Shown: piece after piece, positions 36,088 through 44,657 of the stretch | Layout: every line of letters begins with the position of its first letter | Position numbering within the stretch: position 1 is the stretch's first letter | DNA from: Pseudokineococcus marinus | Lineage (GTDB): Bacteria > Actinomycetota > Actinomycetes > Actinomycetales > Quadrisphaeraceae | DNA length: 64,000 bases | Direction of reading: 5' to 3' | NCBI RefSeq assembly: GCF_037482405.1 | Contig: NZ_JBBHZZ010000007.1 | Span: 117,012-181,011, forward strand | Position numbers and translations under genes: made by a program | Notes under the pieces: model-generated | What the model was told of the DNA's origin: nothing | The model's database searches: none | What the model saw: the letters and a program-made list of their open reading frames with translations, nothing else

Positions 36088-36093
36088 TAGGGT
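36088..36093 (+). promoter_or_regulatory. -10 element TAGGGT for tig
   Basis: TAGGGT sits 95 bp upstream of the tig GTG. The leader contains a GGGAG Shine-Dalgarno sequence and an imperfect CTCCGAGG repeat. Confidence 0.5.
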
Positions 36094-36187
36094 GGGCTGC
36101 TGGTCCGCGCCCGTCCCGCCGTCCGAGGTGAGGAGCCCCTCCGAGGGGTCAGGGGCGCACGTCGAATCCGCAACGGGAGCCCGCGCA

Positions 36188-37567
36188 GTGAAGAGCGCCG
36201 TCGAGACCCTCACGCCGACCCGGGTCAAGCTGACCGTCGAGGTCCCCCTGGCCGAGCTGAAGCCGAGCCTCGACAAGGCCTACAAGGAGATCGGCCAGCA
36301 GGTCACGGTCCCCGGCTTCCGCCGCGGCAAGGTGCCGCCGCGCATCATCGACCAGCGCGTCGGCCGTGCCGCCGTCCTGCAGGAGGCCGTCAACGACGCC
36401 CTGCCGGAGTTCTACAGCCGCGCCGCCCAGGAGCAGGAGCTCCGCGTCCTCGGCCAGCCCTCGGTCGAGGTGACCGAGGTCCCCGTCGACGAGGGCAGCC
36501 AGCTCGCCTTCACGGCCGAGGTGGACGTCCGCCCGACCATCGACCTGCCCGACTACGCCTCCATCGAGGTCTCCGTCGACGACGTCGAGGTGTCCGAGGA
36601 GGACGTGACCACGCGCCTCGACGCGCTGCGCGCGCGCTTCGGCACGCTCACCGGCGTCGAGCGCCCCGTCCAGGACGGCGACTTCCTCTCGATCGACATC
36701 CGCGCCGAGATCGACGGCGAGGAGATCGACACCGCCGAGGGCATCTCCTACCAGGTGGGCGCGGGCACGATGCTCGACGGCACCGACGAGGCCGTCACCG
36801 GCCTGTCCGCGGGCGAGCAGGCCACCTTCACGGCGCCCCTCGCGGGCGGCGACCGCGCCGGCCAGGAGGCCCAGGTCACCGTCACCGTGCAGTCGGTGAA
36901 GGAGCGCCAGCTCCCCGAGGCCGACGACGACTTCGCGCAGATGGCGTCGGAGTTCGACACCGCCGAGGAGCTCCTCGCCGACCTGCGCGAGCAGGCCCGC
37001 AAGGCCGCCGTCCTCGAGCAGGGCGTCCAGGCGCGCGACAAGGTCCTCGAGGTCCTGCGCGAGACCGTCGAGGTGCCCGTCCCCGAGGCCCTCGTCGAGG
37101 CCGAGGTCCAGCGCCACCTCGAGAGCGAGGGCCGGCTCGAGGACGACGAGCACCGCGCCGAGGTCACCGAGCAGACGCAGCAGGCGCTCCGCACCCAGCT
37201 GCTCCTCGACGCCGTCGTGGAGGCCGAGGCGGTCCAGGTCTCGCAGGAGGAGCTCGTCGAGTACCTCGTGCAGACGGCCCCGCAGATGGGCATGGAGCCC
37301 AGCGCCTTCGCCCAGGCCGTCCAGGAGGCCGGCCAGGTCCAGGCGATGGTCTCCGAGGTCGCTCGCCGCAAGGGCCTCGCCGTCGTCCTCGAGGGCGCGA
37401 CCATCACCGACGCCTCCGGCAACCGCGTCGACCTCTCCGAGGACGAGGACGGCCCCGAGGCCACCGACCTCGACGAGCCGACCGACGCGGCCGGCGACCT
37501 GCCGGCCGAGGAGGCCCCGGCCGAGGCGACCGAGGCCTCGGACGCCGACGGCACCACGCGCGACTGA
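36188..37567 (+). CDS. tig: Trigger factor, ribosome-associated chaperone/PPIase
   Basis: The 459-residue protein has the trigger factor domains in order: the N-terminal ribosome-binding domain with GFRRGKVPP (signature loop binding L23), a FKBP-like PPIase domain (about residues 160-245, VQDGDFLSIDIRAEIDGEEI), and the C-terminal chaperone arms rich in Glu/Ala helices. An acidic Ala/Glu/Asp tail of about 45 residues ends the protein. It binds nascent chains at the ribosome exit tunnel. The GTG at 36188 gives the standard KSAVETLTPTRVKLTVEV start. It is followed by a strong terminator and then the clpP genes, a conserved actinobacterial order. Confidence 0.97.
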   Translation: MKSAVETLTPTRVKLTVEVPLAELKPSLDKAYKEIGQQVTVPGFRRGKVPPRIIDQRVGRAAVLQEAVNDALPEFYSRAAQEQELRVLGQPSVEVTEVPVDEGSQLAFTAEVDVRPTIDLPDYASIEVSVDDVEVSEEDVTTRLDALRARFGTLTGVERPVQDGDFLSIDIRAEIDGEEIDTAEGISYQVGAGTMLDGTDEAVTGLSAGEQATFTAPLAGGDRAGQEAQVTVTVQSVKERQLPEADDDFAQMASEFDTAEELLADLREQARKAAVLEQGVQARDKVLEVLRETVEVPVPEALVEAEVQRHLESEGRLEDDEHRAEVTEQTQQALRTQLLLDAVVEAEAVQVSQEELVEYLVQTAPQMGMEPSAFAQAVQEAGQVQAMVSEVARRKGLAVVLEGATITDASGNRVDLSEDEDGPEATDLDEPTDAAGDLPAEEAPAEATEASDADGTTRD

Positions 37568-37575
37568 CCCACCTC

Positions 37576-37616
37576 CGACGACGCCCCGGCCGCCCCCGCG
37601 GACCGGGGCGTCGTCG
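37576..37616 (+). terminator. Terminator hairpin after tig
   Basis: Perfect 14-bp arms (37576-37589 and 37603-37616; CGACGACGCCCCGG and its complement) with a 13-nt loop, 9 bp after the tig stop. Confidence 0.75.
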
Positions 37617-37667
37617 TCCTCCGGCGCGGCACTGGGGGGAGGTGCGGGCTGGGTGCGGCGGGGCGGG

Positions 37668-37928
37668 NNNNNNNNNNNNNNNNNNNNNNNNNNNNNNNNN
37701 NNNNNNNNNNNNNNNNNNNNNNNNNNNNNNNNNNNNNNNNNNNNNNNNNNNNNNNNNNNNNNNNNNNNNNNNNNNNNNNNNNNNNNNNNNNNNNNNNNNN
37801 NNNNNNNNNNNNNNNNNNNNNNNNNNNNNNNNNNNNNNNNNNNNNNNNNNNNNNNNNNNNNNNNNNNNNNNNNNNNNNNNNNNNNNNNNNNNNNNNNNNN
37901 NNNNNNNNNNNNNNNNNNNNNNNNNNNN
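37668..37928. other. Assembly gap (261 N)
   Basis: A run of N between tig and clpP1. Together with its flanks, 37568-38238 holds only the tig terminator and the clpP1 control region; any small gene within the gap would be invisible. Confidence 0.99.
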
Positions 37929-38036
37929 TCACCACCCCCTCCACCACGTGCCGGGCCGCAGCGGTCGTGGCCGCCGGCCGGAGGGACGCCCGGGTCCCCG
38001 GTCGGGCGTCGGGCGCCCGGGCGGGGGAGCGCGGTG

Positions 38037-38050
38037 CGCCCACGGCGAAC
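38037..38050 (+). promoter_or_regulatory. Predicted ClgR-binding site upstream of clpP1P2
   Basis: CGCCCACGGCGAAC fits the core CGCYNANRGCGWWS of the ClgR consensus, recalled from Corynebacterium and Streptomyces work, at every core position; the outer WNNW is not matched. It lies 39 bp upstream of the TAGGGT -10, near -50 relative to the likely start, where an activator would act. The -35 region is poor, consistent with activator dependence. Family knowledge: ClgR activates clpP operons in actinobacteria. Confidence 0.6.
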
Positions 38051-38089
38051 ACCCGCGGTGCGCCGGAACGGCGGCCGGGGGCAGGGGGT

Positions 38090-38095
38090 TAGGGT
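38090..38095 (+). promoter_or_regulatory. -10 element TAGGGT for clpP1P2
   Basis: TAGGGT, 144 bp upstream of the clpP1 ATG. No TTGACA-like -35 is seen at the proper distance. Confidence 0.5.
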
Positions 38096-38238
38096 CGCTG
38101 CCAGACCTTGAGGGATGACCTCCGGAGCCCCGGCGGGCCCGGCGCGAGAGCGCCGGACGAGCGGGGACCGGTGCAGTGCAGGACGGACGAGCAGGGGCGG
38201 AGCCCGCGCCAGCGGGCAGCCCCGTCGAGGACGGAGCG

Positions 38239-38871
38239 ATGAGCGTGGTGAACGCACCAGGCGCGGACGGCGTGACCGCCCGCGGGCCCGGCGGGAGCGT
38301 GGGGCTCGACGAGCACATCTACCAGCGGCTGCTCCGTGAGCGGATCATCTGGCTGGGCTCCGAGGTCCGCGACGAGAACGCCAACGCCATCTGCGCGCAG
38401 ATGCTGCTGCTGGCGGCGGAGGACCCGGACAAGGACATCCACCTCTACATCAACTCGCCCGGCGGCTCGGTGACGGCCGGCATGGCGATCTACGACACGA
38501 TGCAGTTCGTCAAGCCCGACGTGGCGACGTACGGCATGGGCCTCGCGGCGTCGATGGGGCAGTTCCTGCTGTCCTCGGGCGCCAAGGGCAAGCGCTACGC
38601 GACGCCGCACGCGCGGATCATGATGCACCAGCCCTCCGGCGGCTTCGGCGGCACGGTGAGCGACATCCGGATCCAGGCGGAGCTCATCAACAACATGAAG
38701 CGCACGCTCAGCGAGCTGACGGCGCAGCAGACCGGCAAGTCGGTCGAGCAGATCACCCTCGACAACGACCGCGACCGCTGGTTCACGGCCGCCGAGGCGC
38801 TCGAGTACGGCTTCATCGACCACGTCGAGGCCCACGCCGCGGACGTCCGCGGCGGTGGCGGCACGAGCTGA
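38239..38871 (+). CDS. clpP1: ATP-dependent Clp protease proteolytic subunit 1
   Basis: The 210-residue serine protease subunit has the ClpP triad: Ser105 (GMGLAASMG), His130 (IMMHQPSGG) and Asp179 (DNDRDRW). The oligomerisation and substrate-binding strand YINSPGGSV is intact. It assembles with ClpP2 into the mixed tetradecamer of actinobacteria and degrades proteins unfolded by ClpX or ClpC. The ATG at 38239 has GGAG close upstream; a GTG at 38176 in frame would add 21 poorly conserved residues. The clpP2 gene starts 11 bp downstream, so both form one operon controlled by the TAGGGT promoter and the predicted ClgR site. Confidence 0.96.
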   Translation: MSVVNAPGADGVTARGPGGSVGLDEHIYQRLLRERIIWLGSEVRDENANAICAQMLLLAAEDPDKDIHLYINSPGGSVTAGMAIYDTMQFVKPDVATYGMGLAASMGQFLLSSGAKGKRYATPHARIMMHQPSGGFGGTVSDIRIQAELINNMKRTLSELTAQQTGKSVEQITLDNDRDRWFTAAEALEYGFIDHVEAHAADVRGGGGTS

Positions 38872-38882
38872 GGAGGGCACCG

Positions 38883-39557
38883 ATGGCAGACCACAGCGCG
38901 ATCGCCCGCGCCGCGGGCGGGGTGGCGCCGCAGTCGCCCAGCAGCCGTTACATCCTCCCGCAGTTCGAGGAGCGGACGGCCTACGGCTTCAAGCGGCAGG
39001 ACCCGTACAACAAGCTCTTCGAGGACCGCGTCATCTTCCTCGGGGTGCAGGTGGACGACGCGTCCGCCGACGACGTCATGGCGCAGATCCTCGTCCTGGA
39101 GTCCATGGACCCGGACCGCGACATCGTCATGTACATCAACTCTCCCGGCGGCTCCTTCACGGCGCTGACGGCGATCTACGACACGATGCAGTACGTCAAG
39201 CCGGACATCCAGACGGTCTGCCTCGGGCAGGCGGCGTCCGCGGCGGCCGTGATCCTCGCGGCCGGGGCTCCCGGCAAGCGCCTGGCGCTGCCGAACGCCC
39301 GCGTGCTCATCCACCAGCCGGCGCTCTCCAGCGGCGACTACGCGCAGGCCTCGGACATCGAGATCCACGCGGCCGAGGCGCTGCGCATGCGCAACTGGCT
39401 CGAGGAGACGACGGCGCTGCACAGCAACCGCGACGTCGAGCAGGTGCGCCTGGACATCGAGCGCGACAAGATCCTCACGGCCTCGCAGGCGCTCGACTAC
39501 GGCCTGGTGGACCAGATCCTGCCGAGCCGCAAGGGCCGGGTGCAGGTCCCGGCCTGA
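38883..39557 (+). CDS. clpP2: ATP-dependent Clp protease proteolytic subunit 2
   Basis: The 224-residue protein is a second ClpP with the triad Ser119 (GQAASAAAVILAAG), His144 (VLIHQPAL) and Asp195 (IERDK). The LGQAAS context instead of GMAAS is the ClpP2 hallmark of actinobacteria. The N-terminus (residues 1-30) includes SSRYILPQFEERTAYG, usual for ClpP2. It forms the hetero-tetradecamer with ClpP1. A good Shine-Dalgarno sequence (GAGGAGGG) precedes the ATG. A hairpin follows before clpX. Confidence 0.96.
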   Translation: MADHSAIARAAGGVAPQSPSSRYILPQFEERTAYGFKRQDPYNKLFEDRVIFLGVQVDDASADDVMAQILVLESMDPDRDIVMYINSPGGSFTALTAIYDTMQYVKPDIQTVCLGQAASAAAVILAAGAPGKRLALPNARVLIHQPALSSGDYAQASDIEIHAAEALRMRNWLEETTALHSNRDVEQVRLDIERDKILTASQALDYGLVDQILPSRKGRVQVPA

Positions 39558-39586
39558 GGCCGGGCGGCTCGCGTCGACGAGCGCAG

Positions 39587-39623
39587 CGCGCCGGGCGGGT
39601 GGACTTCCCGCCCGCCCGGCGCG
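39587..39623 (+). terminator. Hairpin between clpP2 and clpX
   Basis: Perfect 13-bp arms (39587-39599 and 39611-39623; CGCGCCGGGCGGG and complement) with an 11-nt loop, 30 bp after the clpP2 stop. It suggests that clpX is expressed at least partly separately. Confidence 0.65.
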
Positions 39624-39705
39624 GCGGCCCCGCCGAGGCGGGTCGCGTGGTGTGATGGACGGCCCGGCGGACGCCGGGTGAGCAGCAGCAGGGAGGAGCA
39701 GGGCC

Positions 39706-40995
39706 GTGGCGCGCATCGGTGACGGTGGCGACCTGCTGAAGTGCTCGTTCTGCGGGAAGAGCCAGAAGCAGGTCAAGAAGCTCATCGCCGGACCCGGCGT
39801 GTACATCTGCGACGAGTGCATCGACCTCTGCAACGAGATCATCGAGGAGGAGCTGGCGGAGGCCAGCGAGCTCGGCCTCGTCGAGCTCCCCAAGCCGCGC
39901 GAGATCTTCGACTTCCTCGAGGAGTTCATCGTCGGCCAGGACGCCGCCAAGCGGGCGCTGGCCGTCGCGGTCTACAACCACTACAAGCGGGTCCAGGCCG
40001 TCCCGGCCGCGGGCGCCGCCCGCGAGGACGCGGTCGAGCTCGCCAAGTCGAACATCCTCCTCATCGGCCCGACGGGCACCGGCAAGACGTACCTGGCGCA
40101 GACCCTCGCCCGGATGCTCAACGTGCCGTTCGCCATCGCGGACGCCACGGCCCTCACCGAGGCGGGCTACGTCGGCGAGGACGTCGAGAACATCCTCCTC
40201 AAGCTCATCCAGGCCGCCGACTACGACGTCAAGAAGGCCGAGCAGGGCATCATCTACATCGACGAGGTCGACAAGATCGCCCGCAAGAGCGAGAACCCGT
40301 CGATCACGCGCGACGTCTCCGGCGAGGGCGTGCAGCAGGCGCTGCTGAAGATCCTCGAGGGGACGACGGCGTCGGTGCCCCCGCAGGGCGGGCGCAAGCA
40401 CCCGCACCAGGAGTTCATCCAGATCGACACGGCCAACGTGCTCTTCGTCGTCGGCGGCGCCTTCGCCGGCCTCGAGGAGATCATCGCGTCCCGCGTCGGC
40501 AAGGGCGGCGTAGGCTTCGGCGCCCAGCTGCACACGAAGAACGACGACGTCGACGTCTTCGGGCAGGTCATGCCCGAGGACCTCACGAAGTTCGGGCTCA
40601 TCCCCGAGTTCATCGGGCGCCTCCCCGTCATCACGACGGTGAGCAAGCTCGACGCCGACGCGCTCGTGAAGATCCTCACCGAGCCGCGCAACGCGCTCGT
40701 GCGCCAGTACCAGCGGATGTTCGACATCGACGGCGTCGAGCTGGAGTTCACGTCAGACGCCGTCCGCGCCATCGCCGAGCAGGCGATCCTGCGCGGCACG
40801 GGCGCCCGCGGCCTCCGGGCGATCATGGAGGAGGTGCTGATGCCGGTCATGTTCGACATCCCCTCCCGCGAGGACGTCGCCCGCGTCGTCATCACCCGCG
40901 AGGTCGTCCTCGAGAACGTGCTGCCGACCCTCGTGCCGCGCGACGCCGGCACGGCCGCTCCCCGCAAGCGCGAGCGCCGGGAGAAGTCGGCCTGA
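39706..40995 (+). CDS. clpX: ATP-dependent Clp protease ATP-binding subunit ClpX
   Basis: The 429-residue AAA+ unfoldase has an N-terminal zinc-binding domain (Cys13, Cys16, Cys35, Cys38), Walker A GPTGTGKT (about residue 121), pore loop GYVGEDVE, Walker B IIYIDEVDKI (about 183), the RKHPHQEF-type pore-2 region (GGRKHPHQE), sensor and Arg-finger region GFIGRLP-like (PEFIGRLPV), and a C-terminal GARGLRAIME segment. It recognises tagged substrates and feeds ClpP1P2. The start GTG at 39706 has a GGAGGAG Shine-Dalgarno sequence 7 nt upstream. A short basic tail (RKRERREK) ends the protein. Confidence 0.97.
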   Translation: MARIGDGGDLLKCSFCGKSQKQVKKLIAGPGVYICDECIDLCNEIIEEELAEASELGLVELPKPREIFDFLEEFIVGQDAAKRALAVAVYNHYKRVQAVPAAGAAREDAVELAKSNILLIGPTGTGKTYLAQTLARMLNVPFAIADATALTEAGYVGEDVENILLKLIQAADYDVKKAEQGIIYIDEVDKIARKSENPSITRDVSGEGVQQALLKILEGTTASVPPQGGRKHPHQEFIQIDTANVLFVVGGAFAGLEEIIASRVGKGGVGFGAQLHTKNDDVDVFGQVMPEDLTKFGLIPEFIGRLPVITTVSKLDADALVKILTEPRNALVRQYQRMFDIDGVELEFTSDAVRAIAEQAILRGTGARGLRAIMEEVLMPVMFDIPSREDVARVVITREVVLENVLPTLVPRDAGTAAPRKRERREKSA

Positions 40996-41026
40996 CGGAG
41001 GGCCCGGTCCGCCCCCGCCCGCCGCG

Positions 41027-41689
41027 CTAGCGGGGCGCTGCGGCGAGCACGCGGTGGACCAGGCCGGCGCGTCCGCCGCGCTCGACCTCGGCGACGTCGA
41101 AGCCCGCCCCGCGTGCGGCCTCGGCCGGGTCGCGCAGCAGGTGCTCCTCGTGCAGGCGCACCGTCACCGGGTCGAGGAGTCGCTGGCCCGCGCGCACCCA
41201 GCGGACGAGCGCCGGGCCGTGCTCGACGAGGACCAGCCGGCCGCCGGGGCGCAGGACGCGACGGGCCTCGTCCAGCGCCCGGGCCGGGTTCGGGACGGCG
41301 CACAGCGAGTACGTCGAGACCACGGTGTCGACGGACGCCGTCGGGAGGTCGAGCGCCTGGGCGTCCCCGACGCGCAGCTCGACGGGCGGCCCGCCCGGTC
41401 CGCGGTCCCGCAGCCGCCGTCGGGCGACGTCGAGCATCGCGGGGGAGAGGTCGACGCCGACGACCTCGTCGACCCCCTCGCCGTAGAGCGGCAGGTCCAG
41501 GCCCGTCCCCACGGCGATCTCCAGGACGCGCCCGCGCGCCCGGGAGACCGCCCACCGGCGCTGCTCGCCGAGAACCCACCGCTCGGCCTGCGCCATGGAG
41601 CGGTCGTAGCGCGCGGCCGAGGCGTCGAACGCCCGGCGCACGCGCCCCGTCGCGTCGGTCACGGACCTGGTCCGACGCCCCCTGCTCAC
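41027..41689 (-). CDS. Class I SAM-dependent methyltransferase
   Basis: The 220-residue protein has the Rossmann-fold methyltransferase motifs: VLEIAVGTGLDLPLY (motif I), VVGVDLSPAMLDVARRR (acidic residue binding the ribose), VGDAQALDLPTASVDTVVS and VLRPGGRLVLVEHG (post-II), followed by LLDPVTVRLHEEHLLRDP near the end. The order resembles the UbiE/COQ5 and phospholipid methyltransferase group; the substrate is unknown. The GTG at 41689 is chosen because CACCAT ends 6 nt upstream in the leaderless pattern. It is convergent with clpX (31 bp apart). Its upstream region is the large repeat array next to valS. Confidence 0.88.
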   Translation of the reverse strand: MSRGRRTRSVTDATGRVRRAFDASAARYDRSMAQAERWVLGEQRRWAVSRARGRVLEIAVGTGLDLPLYGEGVDEVVGVDLSPAMLDVARRRLRDRGPGGPPVELRVGDAQALDLPTASVDTVVSTYSLCAVPNPARALDEARRVLRPGGRLVLVEHGPALVRWVRAGQRLLDPVTVRLHEEHLLRDPAEAARGAGFDVAEVERGGRAGLVHRVLAAAPR

Positions 41690-41701
41690 GCGCCCATGGT
41701 G

Positions 41702-41910
41702 GCGCGCCGCCACCCGCCGCGGCAGGTCCGGGCGGGCGGAGGGGCGTCGCCCGCCCGGACGGAGCGCGGTCCGTCCGGGCGGGCGGCGCCCCTCCGCCCG
41801 CCCGGACCTGCCGCGGCGGGTGGCGGCGCGCCGCCACCCGCTGCGGCAGTTCTGGGCGGGCGGAGGGGCGCCGCCCGCCCGGACGGAGCGCGGTCCGTCC
41901 GGGCGGGCGA
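41702..41910. repeat. 209-bp inverted/direct repeat array between valS and methyltransferase
   Basis: Left arm 41702-41762 and right arm 41771-41831 pair over 61 bp with one mismatch around the 8-nt loop AGCGCGGT. A direct copy of the left half (about 86 bp) then follows at 41825-41910, offset 124 bp from the first and differing at several bases. The copy nearest valS contains a simple hairpin (CGCCCGCCCGGACGG and complement around the same loop) that could be the original valS terminator. The whole array could fold into a long stable cruciform or RNA hairpin. Confidence 0.9.
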
Positions 41911-41923
41911 GCCGGTCGGCGGC

Positions 41924-44533
41924 TCAGGCCTCCTCGGTGACGAGCTCCACGTCGCTGACGACGACCTCGTCGCCGCCCTCGCGCAGGTCGAGCTCGCGCA
42001 CGCGCCCGGCGCCCCGGAGGTCGTCCGCCGCGGAGCGCAGCAGCGCGACGTCGGCGGCGGGGGCCGAGACGACGGCGTGGGAGGCCTCCGTGCGCTGCGA
42101 GACCTTCGCCTGCGACTTGGCCTTGCGGACGCCGGCCAGCGCGCTGCCGACGACGCCCAGGAGCCGGGGCTCGGCGTCGCCGGCCGCGTCGCGCAAGGGG
42201 GCGGCCACGGGCCACGCCGCGCGGTGCACGGAGGCGCCGTCGTGGCTCCACGACCACACCTCCTCCGTGGCGAAGGGGATGAACGGCGCGAGGAGGCGCA
42301 GCAGCACGTCGAGGGCGGCCGAGAGCGCGGCCCGGGCCGACCGGGCGCCCGCGCCGGCGTCGGCGGCACCGCCCGCGTAGGCGCGGTCCTTGACCAGCTC
42401 GAGGTAGTCGTCGCAGAAGCGCCAGAAGAAGGTCTCGGTGACCGACAGGGCGCGCTGGTGGTCGTAGGCCTCGAGGGCGGCGGTGGCCTCCTCGACGACG
42501 TCGGCCAGGCCGGCGAGCACCGCCCGGTCGACCGGCTCGGTGACGTCCTCGACCGGCGCCGACCCGAAGCCGAGGACGAACTTGCTGGCGTTGAGCACCT
42601 TGATGGCCAGGCGCCGCCCGACCTTCATCTGCGCCTCGTCGAAGGTGGCGTCCGTGCCGAGGCGCGCCGAGGCGGCCCAGTAGCGGACGGCGTCGGTGCC
42701 GTGCTTCTCGAGGAGGTCCACCGGCGTGACGACGTTGCCCTTGGACTTGCTCATCTTCTTGCGGTCGGGGTCGAGGATCCAGCCGCTGATCGCCGCGTTC
42801 CGCCACGGCAGGCGGTCGTCCTCGAGGTGGGCCCGCACGACCGTCGAGAAGAGCCAGGTGCGGATGATGTCCTGCCCCTGCGGGCGCAGGTCGAAGGGCG
42901 CCACGCGCGACCACAGGTCGGCGTCGCCGTCGCGCTGGCCCCACCCGCCGGCGATCTGGGGGCTCAGCGACGACGTCGCCCAGGTGTCCATGACGTCGGT
43001 CTCGCCGACGAACCCGCCGGGGACGCCCCGCTGGGACTCCTCGTAGCCCGCGGGCGCGTCGCTCGAGGGGTCGACGGGCAGGTCGGCGACGGCCGGGGTG
43101 ATCGGCGCGTCGTGGCGGGGCTCGCCGTCCTCGCCGAGCGGGTACCAGACCGGGATCGGGACGCCGTAGGAGCGCTGGCGGCTGACGAGCCAGTCCCCGG
43201 TGAGCCCGCCGACCCAGTTCTCGTAGCGCACCCGCATGAAGGCCGGGTGGAAGTCGAGCTCGGCGCCGCGGTCGAGCAGCTGCTGGCGCAGGTCGCCGTC
43301 GCGGCCGCCGTTGCGCAGGTACCACTGCCGGCTCGTGACGATCTCGAGCGGCTTGTCGCCCTTCTCGAAGAAGTTGGCCTTGCGCTGGGTCGGCACGGGC
43401 TCGCCGTCGAGGTCGCCGCTCTCGCGCAGGGCGGCGACGACGGCCTCCCGCGCGGAGAAGGCCGTCTTGCCCGCGAGGTCGGCGTAGACCTCGCGGCCGC
43501 GCTCGCTGGTGATCCAGTCCGGCGTCTCGCGGTCGAGGCGGCCCGCCCGCCCCACGACCGGGCGGGTCGGCAGCTGCAGGTCGCGCCACCACTGGACGTC
43601 GGTGAGGTCGCCGAAGGTGCAGCACATGGCGATGCCGGCGCCCTTGTCGGGCTCGGCCGCCGGGTGGGCCAGCACGGGCACCTCGACGTCGAAGAGCGGC
43701 GAGCGCACCGTCGTGCCGAAGAGCGCCTGGTAGCGCGCGTCGTCGGGGTGGGCGACGAGCGCCACGACGGCGGGGATGAGCTCGGGCCGGGTCGTCTCGA
43801 TGTGCAGCGCCTCGCCGGAGTCGCTGCGGGAGAAGGCGACCCGGTGGAAGGCGCCCGGGTAGTCGCGGGCCTCGAGCTCGGCCTGCGCCACGGCGGTCTG
43901 GAAGGTGACGTCCCACAGCCCCGGCGCCTGCGCCTGGTATGCCTGCCCGCGCTCGAGGTTGGCGAGGAAGGCCTGCTGGGAGACGGCGCGGGAGCGGTCG
44001 TCGATGGTCGTGTACTGCTGCGTCCAGTCCACCGACAGCCCGAGGCGGCGGAAGAGCGCCTCGAAGGCCTTCTCGTCCTCGTGCGTCAGCTCCACGCACA
44101 GGCGGGTGAAGGTGCGGCGGTCGACGGGCACCTGGTCGGCGGCCTTGACGCTCTTGCCCTCGCCCCCGCGCTGGGGCGGCTCGAAGTCCGGGTCGTGGGG
44201 GAGCGAGGGGTCGCAGCGGACGCCGAAGTAGTTCTGCACCCGCCGCTCGGTGGGCAGCCCGTTGTCGTCCCAGCCGATCGGGTAGAAGACGTGCTTGCCG
44301 CGCATGCGCTGGAAGCGCGCCACGAGGTCGGTGTGCGTGTACGAGAACACGTGGCCGACGTGGAGCGACCCGGACGCCGTCGGCGGGGGCGTGTCGATGG
44401 AGAAGACGTCCGCCCGCTCGGCGCCGCGGTCGAAGCGGTAGGTGCCGGCGTCCTCCCAGACGGGGGCCCAGCGGTCCTCGAGGCCGTCGAGGGAGGGCTT
44501 GTCGGGGACCTGCGGGGTGCGCGCGTCGGGCAT
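41924..44533 (-). CDS. valS: Valyl-tRNA synthetase
   Basis: The 869-residue class I synthetase has the HVGH form of the HIGH motif (GSLHVGHVFSYTHTD, about residue 56), the CP1 editing domain (IETTRPELIPAVVALVAHPDD), the QDIIRTWLFS segment, and KMSKSKGNVV (about residue 590) with an anticodon-binding domain behind it. A short C-terminal coiled-coil region ends the protein. It charges tRNA-Val. The ATG at 44533 gives the usual DKPSLDGLEDRWAPVWED start, and GAAGAT ends 6 nt upstream (leaderless). Longer frames upstream run into the divergent polyol gene. No T-box is seen here, in contrast to ileS. Confidence 0.96.
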   Translation of the reverse strand: MPDARTPQVPDKPSLDGLEDRWAPVWEDAGTYRFDRGAERADVFSIDTPPPTASGSLHVGHVFSYTHTDLVARFQRMRGKHVFYPIGWDDNGLPTERRVQNYFGVRCDPSLPHDPDFEPPQRGGEGKSVKAADQVPVDRRTFTRLCVELTHEDEKAFEALFRRLGLSVDWTQQYTTIDDRSRAVSQQAFLANLERGQAYQAQAPGLWDVTFQTAVAQAELEARDYPGAFHRVAFSRSDSGEALHIETTRPELIPAVVALVAHPDDARYQALFGTTVRSPLFDVEVPVLAHPAAEPDKGAGIAMCCTFGDLTDVQWWRDLQLPTRPVVGRAGRLDRETPDWITSERGREVYADLAGKTAFSAREAVVAALRESGDLDGEPVPTQRKANFFEKGDKPLEIVTSRQWYLRNGGRDGDLRQQLLDRGAELDFHPAFMRVRYENWVGGLTGDWLVSRQRSYGVPIPVWYPLGEDGEPRHDAPITPAVADLPVDPSSDAPAGYEESQRGVPGGFVGETDVMDTWATSSLSPQIAGGWGQRDGDADLWSRVAPFDLRPQGQDIIRTWLFSTVVRAHLEDDRLPWRNAAISGWILDPDRKKMSKSKGNVVTPVDLLEKHGTDAVRYWAASARLGTDATFDEAQMKVGRRLAIKVLNASKFVLGFGSAPVEDVTEPVDRAVLAGLADVVEEATAALEAYDHQRALSVTETFFWRFCDDYLELVKDRAYAGGAADAGAGARSARAALSAALDVLLRLLAPFIPFATEEVWSWSHDGASVHRAAWPVAAPLRDAAGDAEPRLLGVVGSALAGVRKAKSQAKVSQRTEASHAVVSAPAADVALLRSAADDLRGAGRVRELDLREGGDEVVVSDVELVTEEA

Positions 44534-44580
44534 GGGCCGATCTTCCCAGACCGGACGGGGCGCTCCCGCGCGCACTGCCC

Positions 44581-44586
44581 TACGGT
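44581..44586 (+). promoter_or_regulatory. -10 element TACGGT for the tetritol cassette
   Basis: TACGGT lies 71 bp upstream of the dehydrogenase GTG in the short divergent interval shared with valS. Confidence 0.45.
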
Positions 44587-44657
44587 CGGTCCGTCGGTGA
44601 CGACGCCGACGCCGCGGCCCGGCTGCCGCGGTGCGCCCCACGACGAGGAGCCCGACG

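Noticed and set aside
44534..44657. A T-box leader for valS
   Set aside because: The upstream interval is short, lacks a T-box core and specifier stem, and valS looks leaderless.
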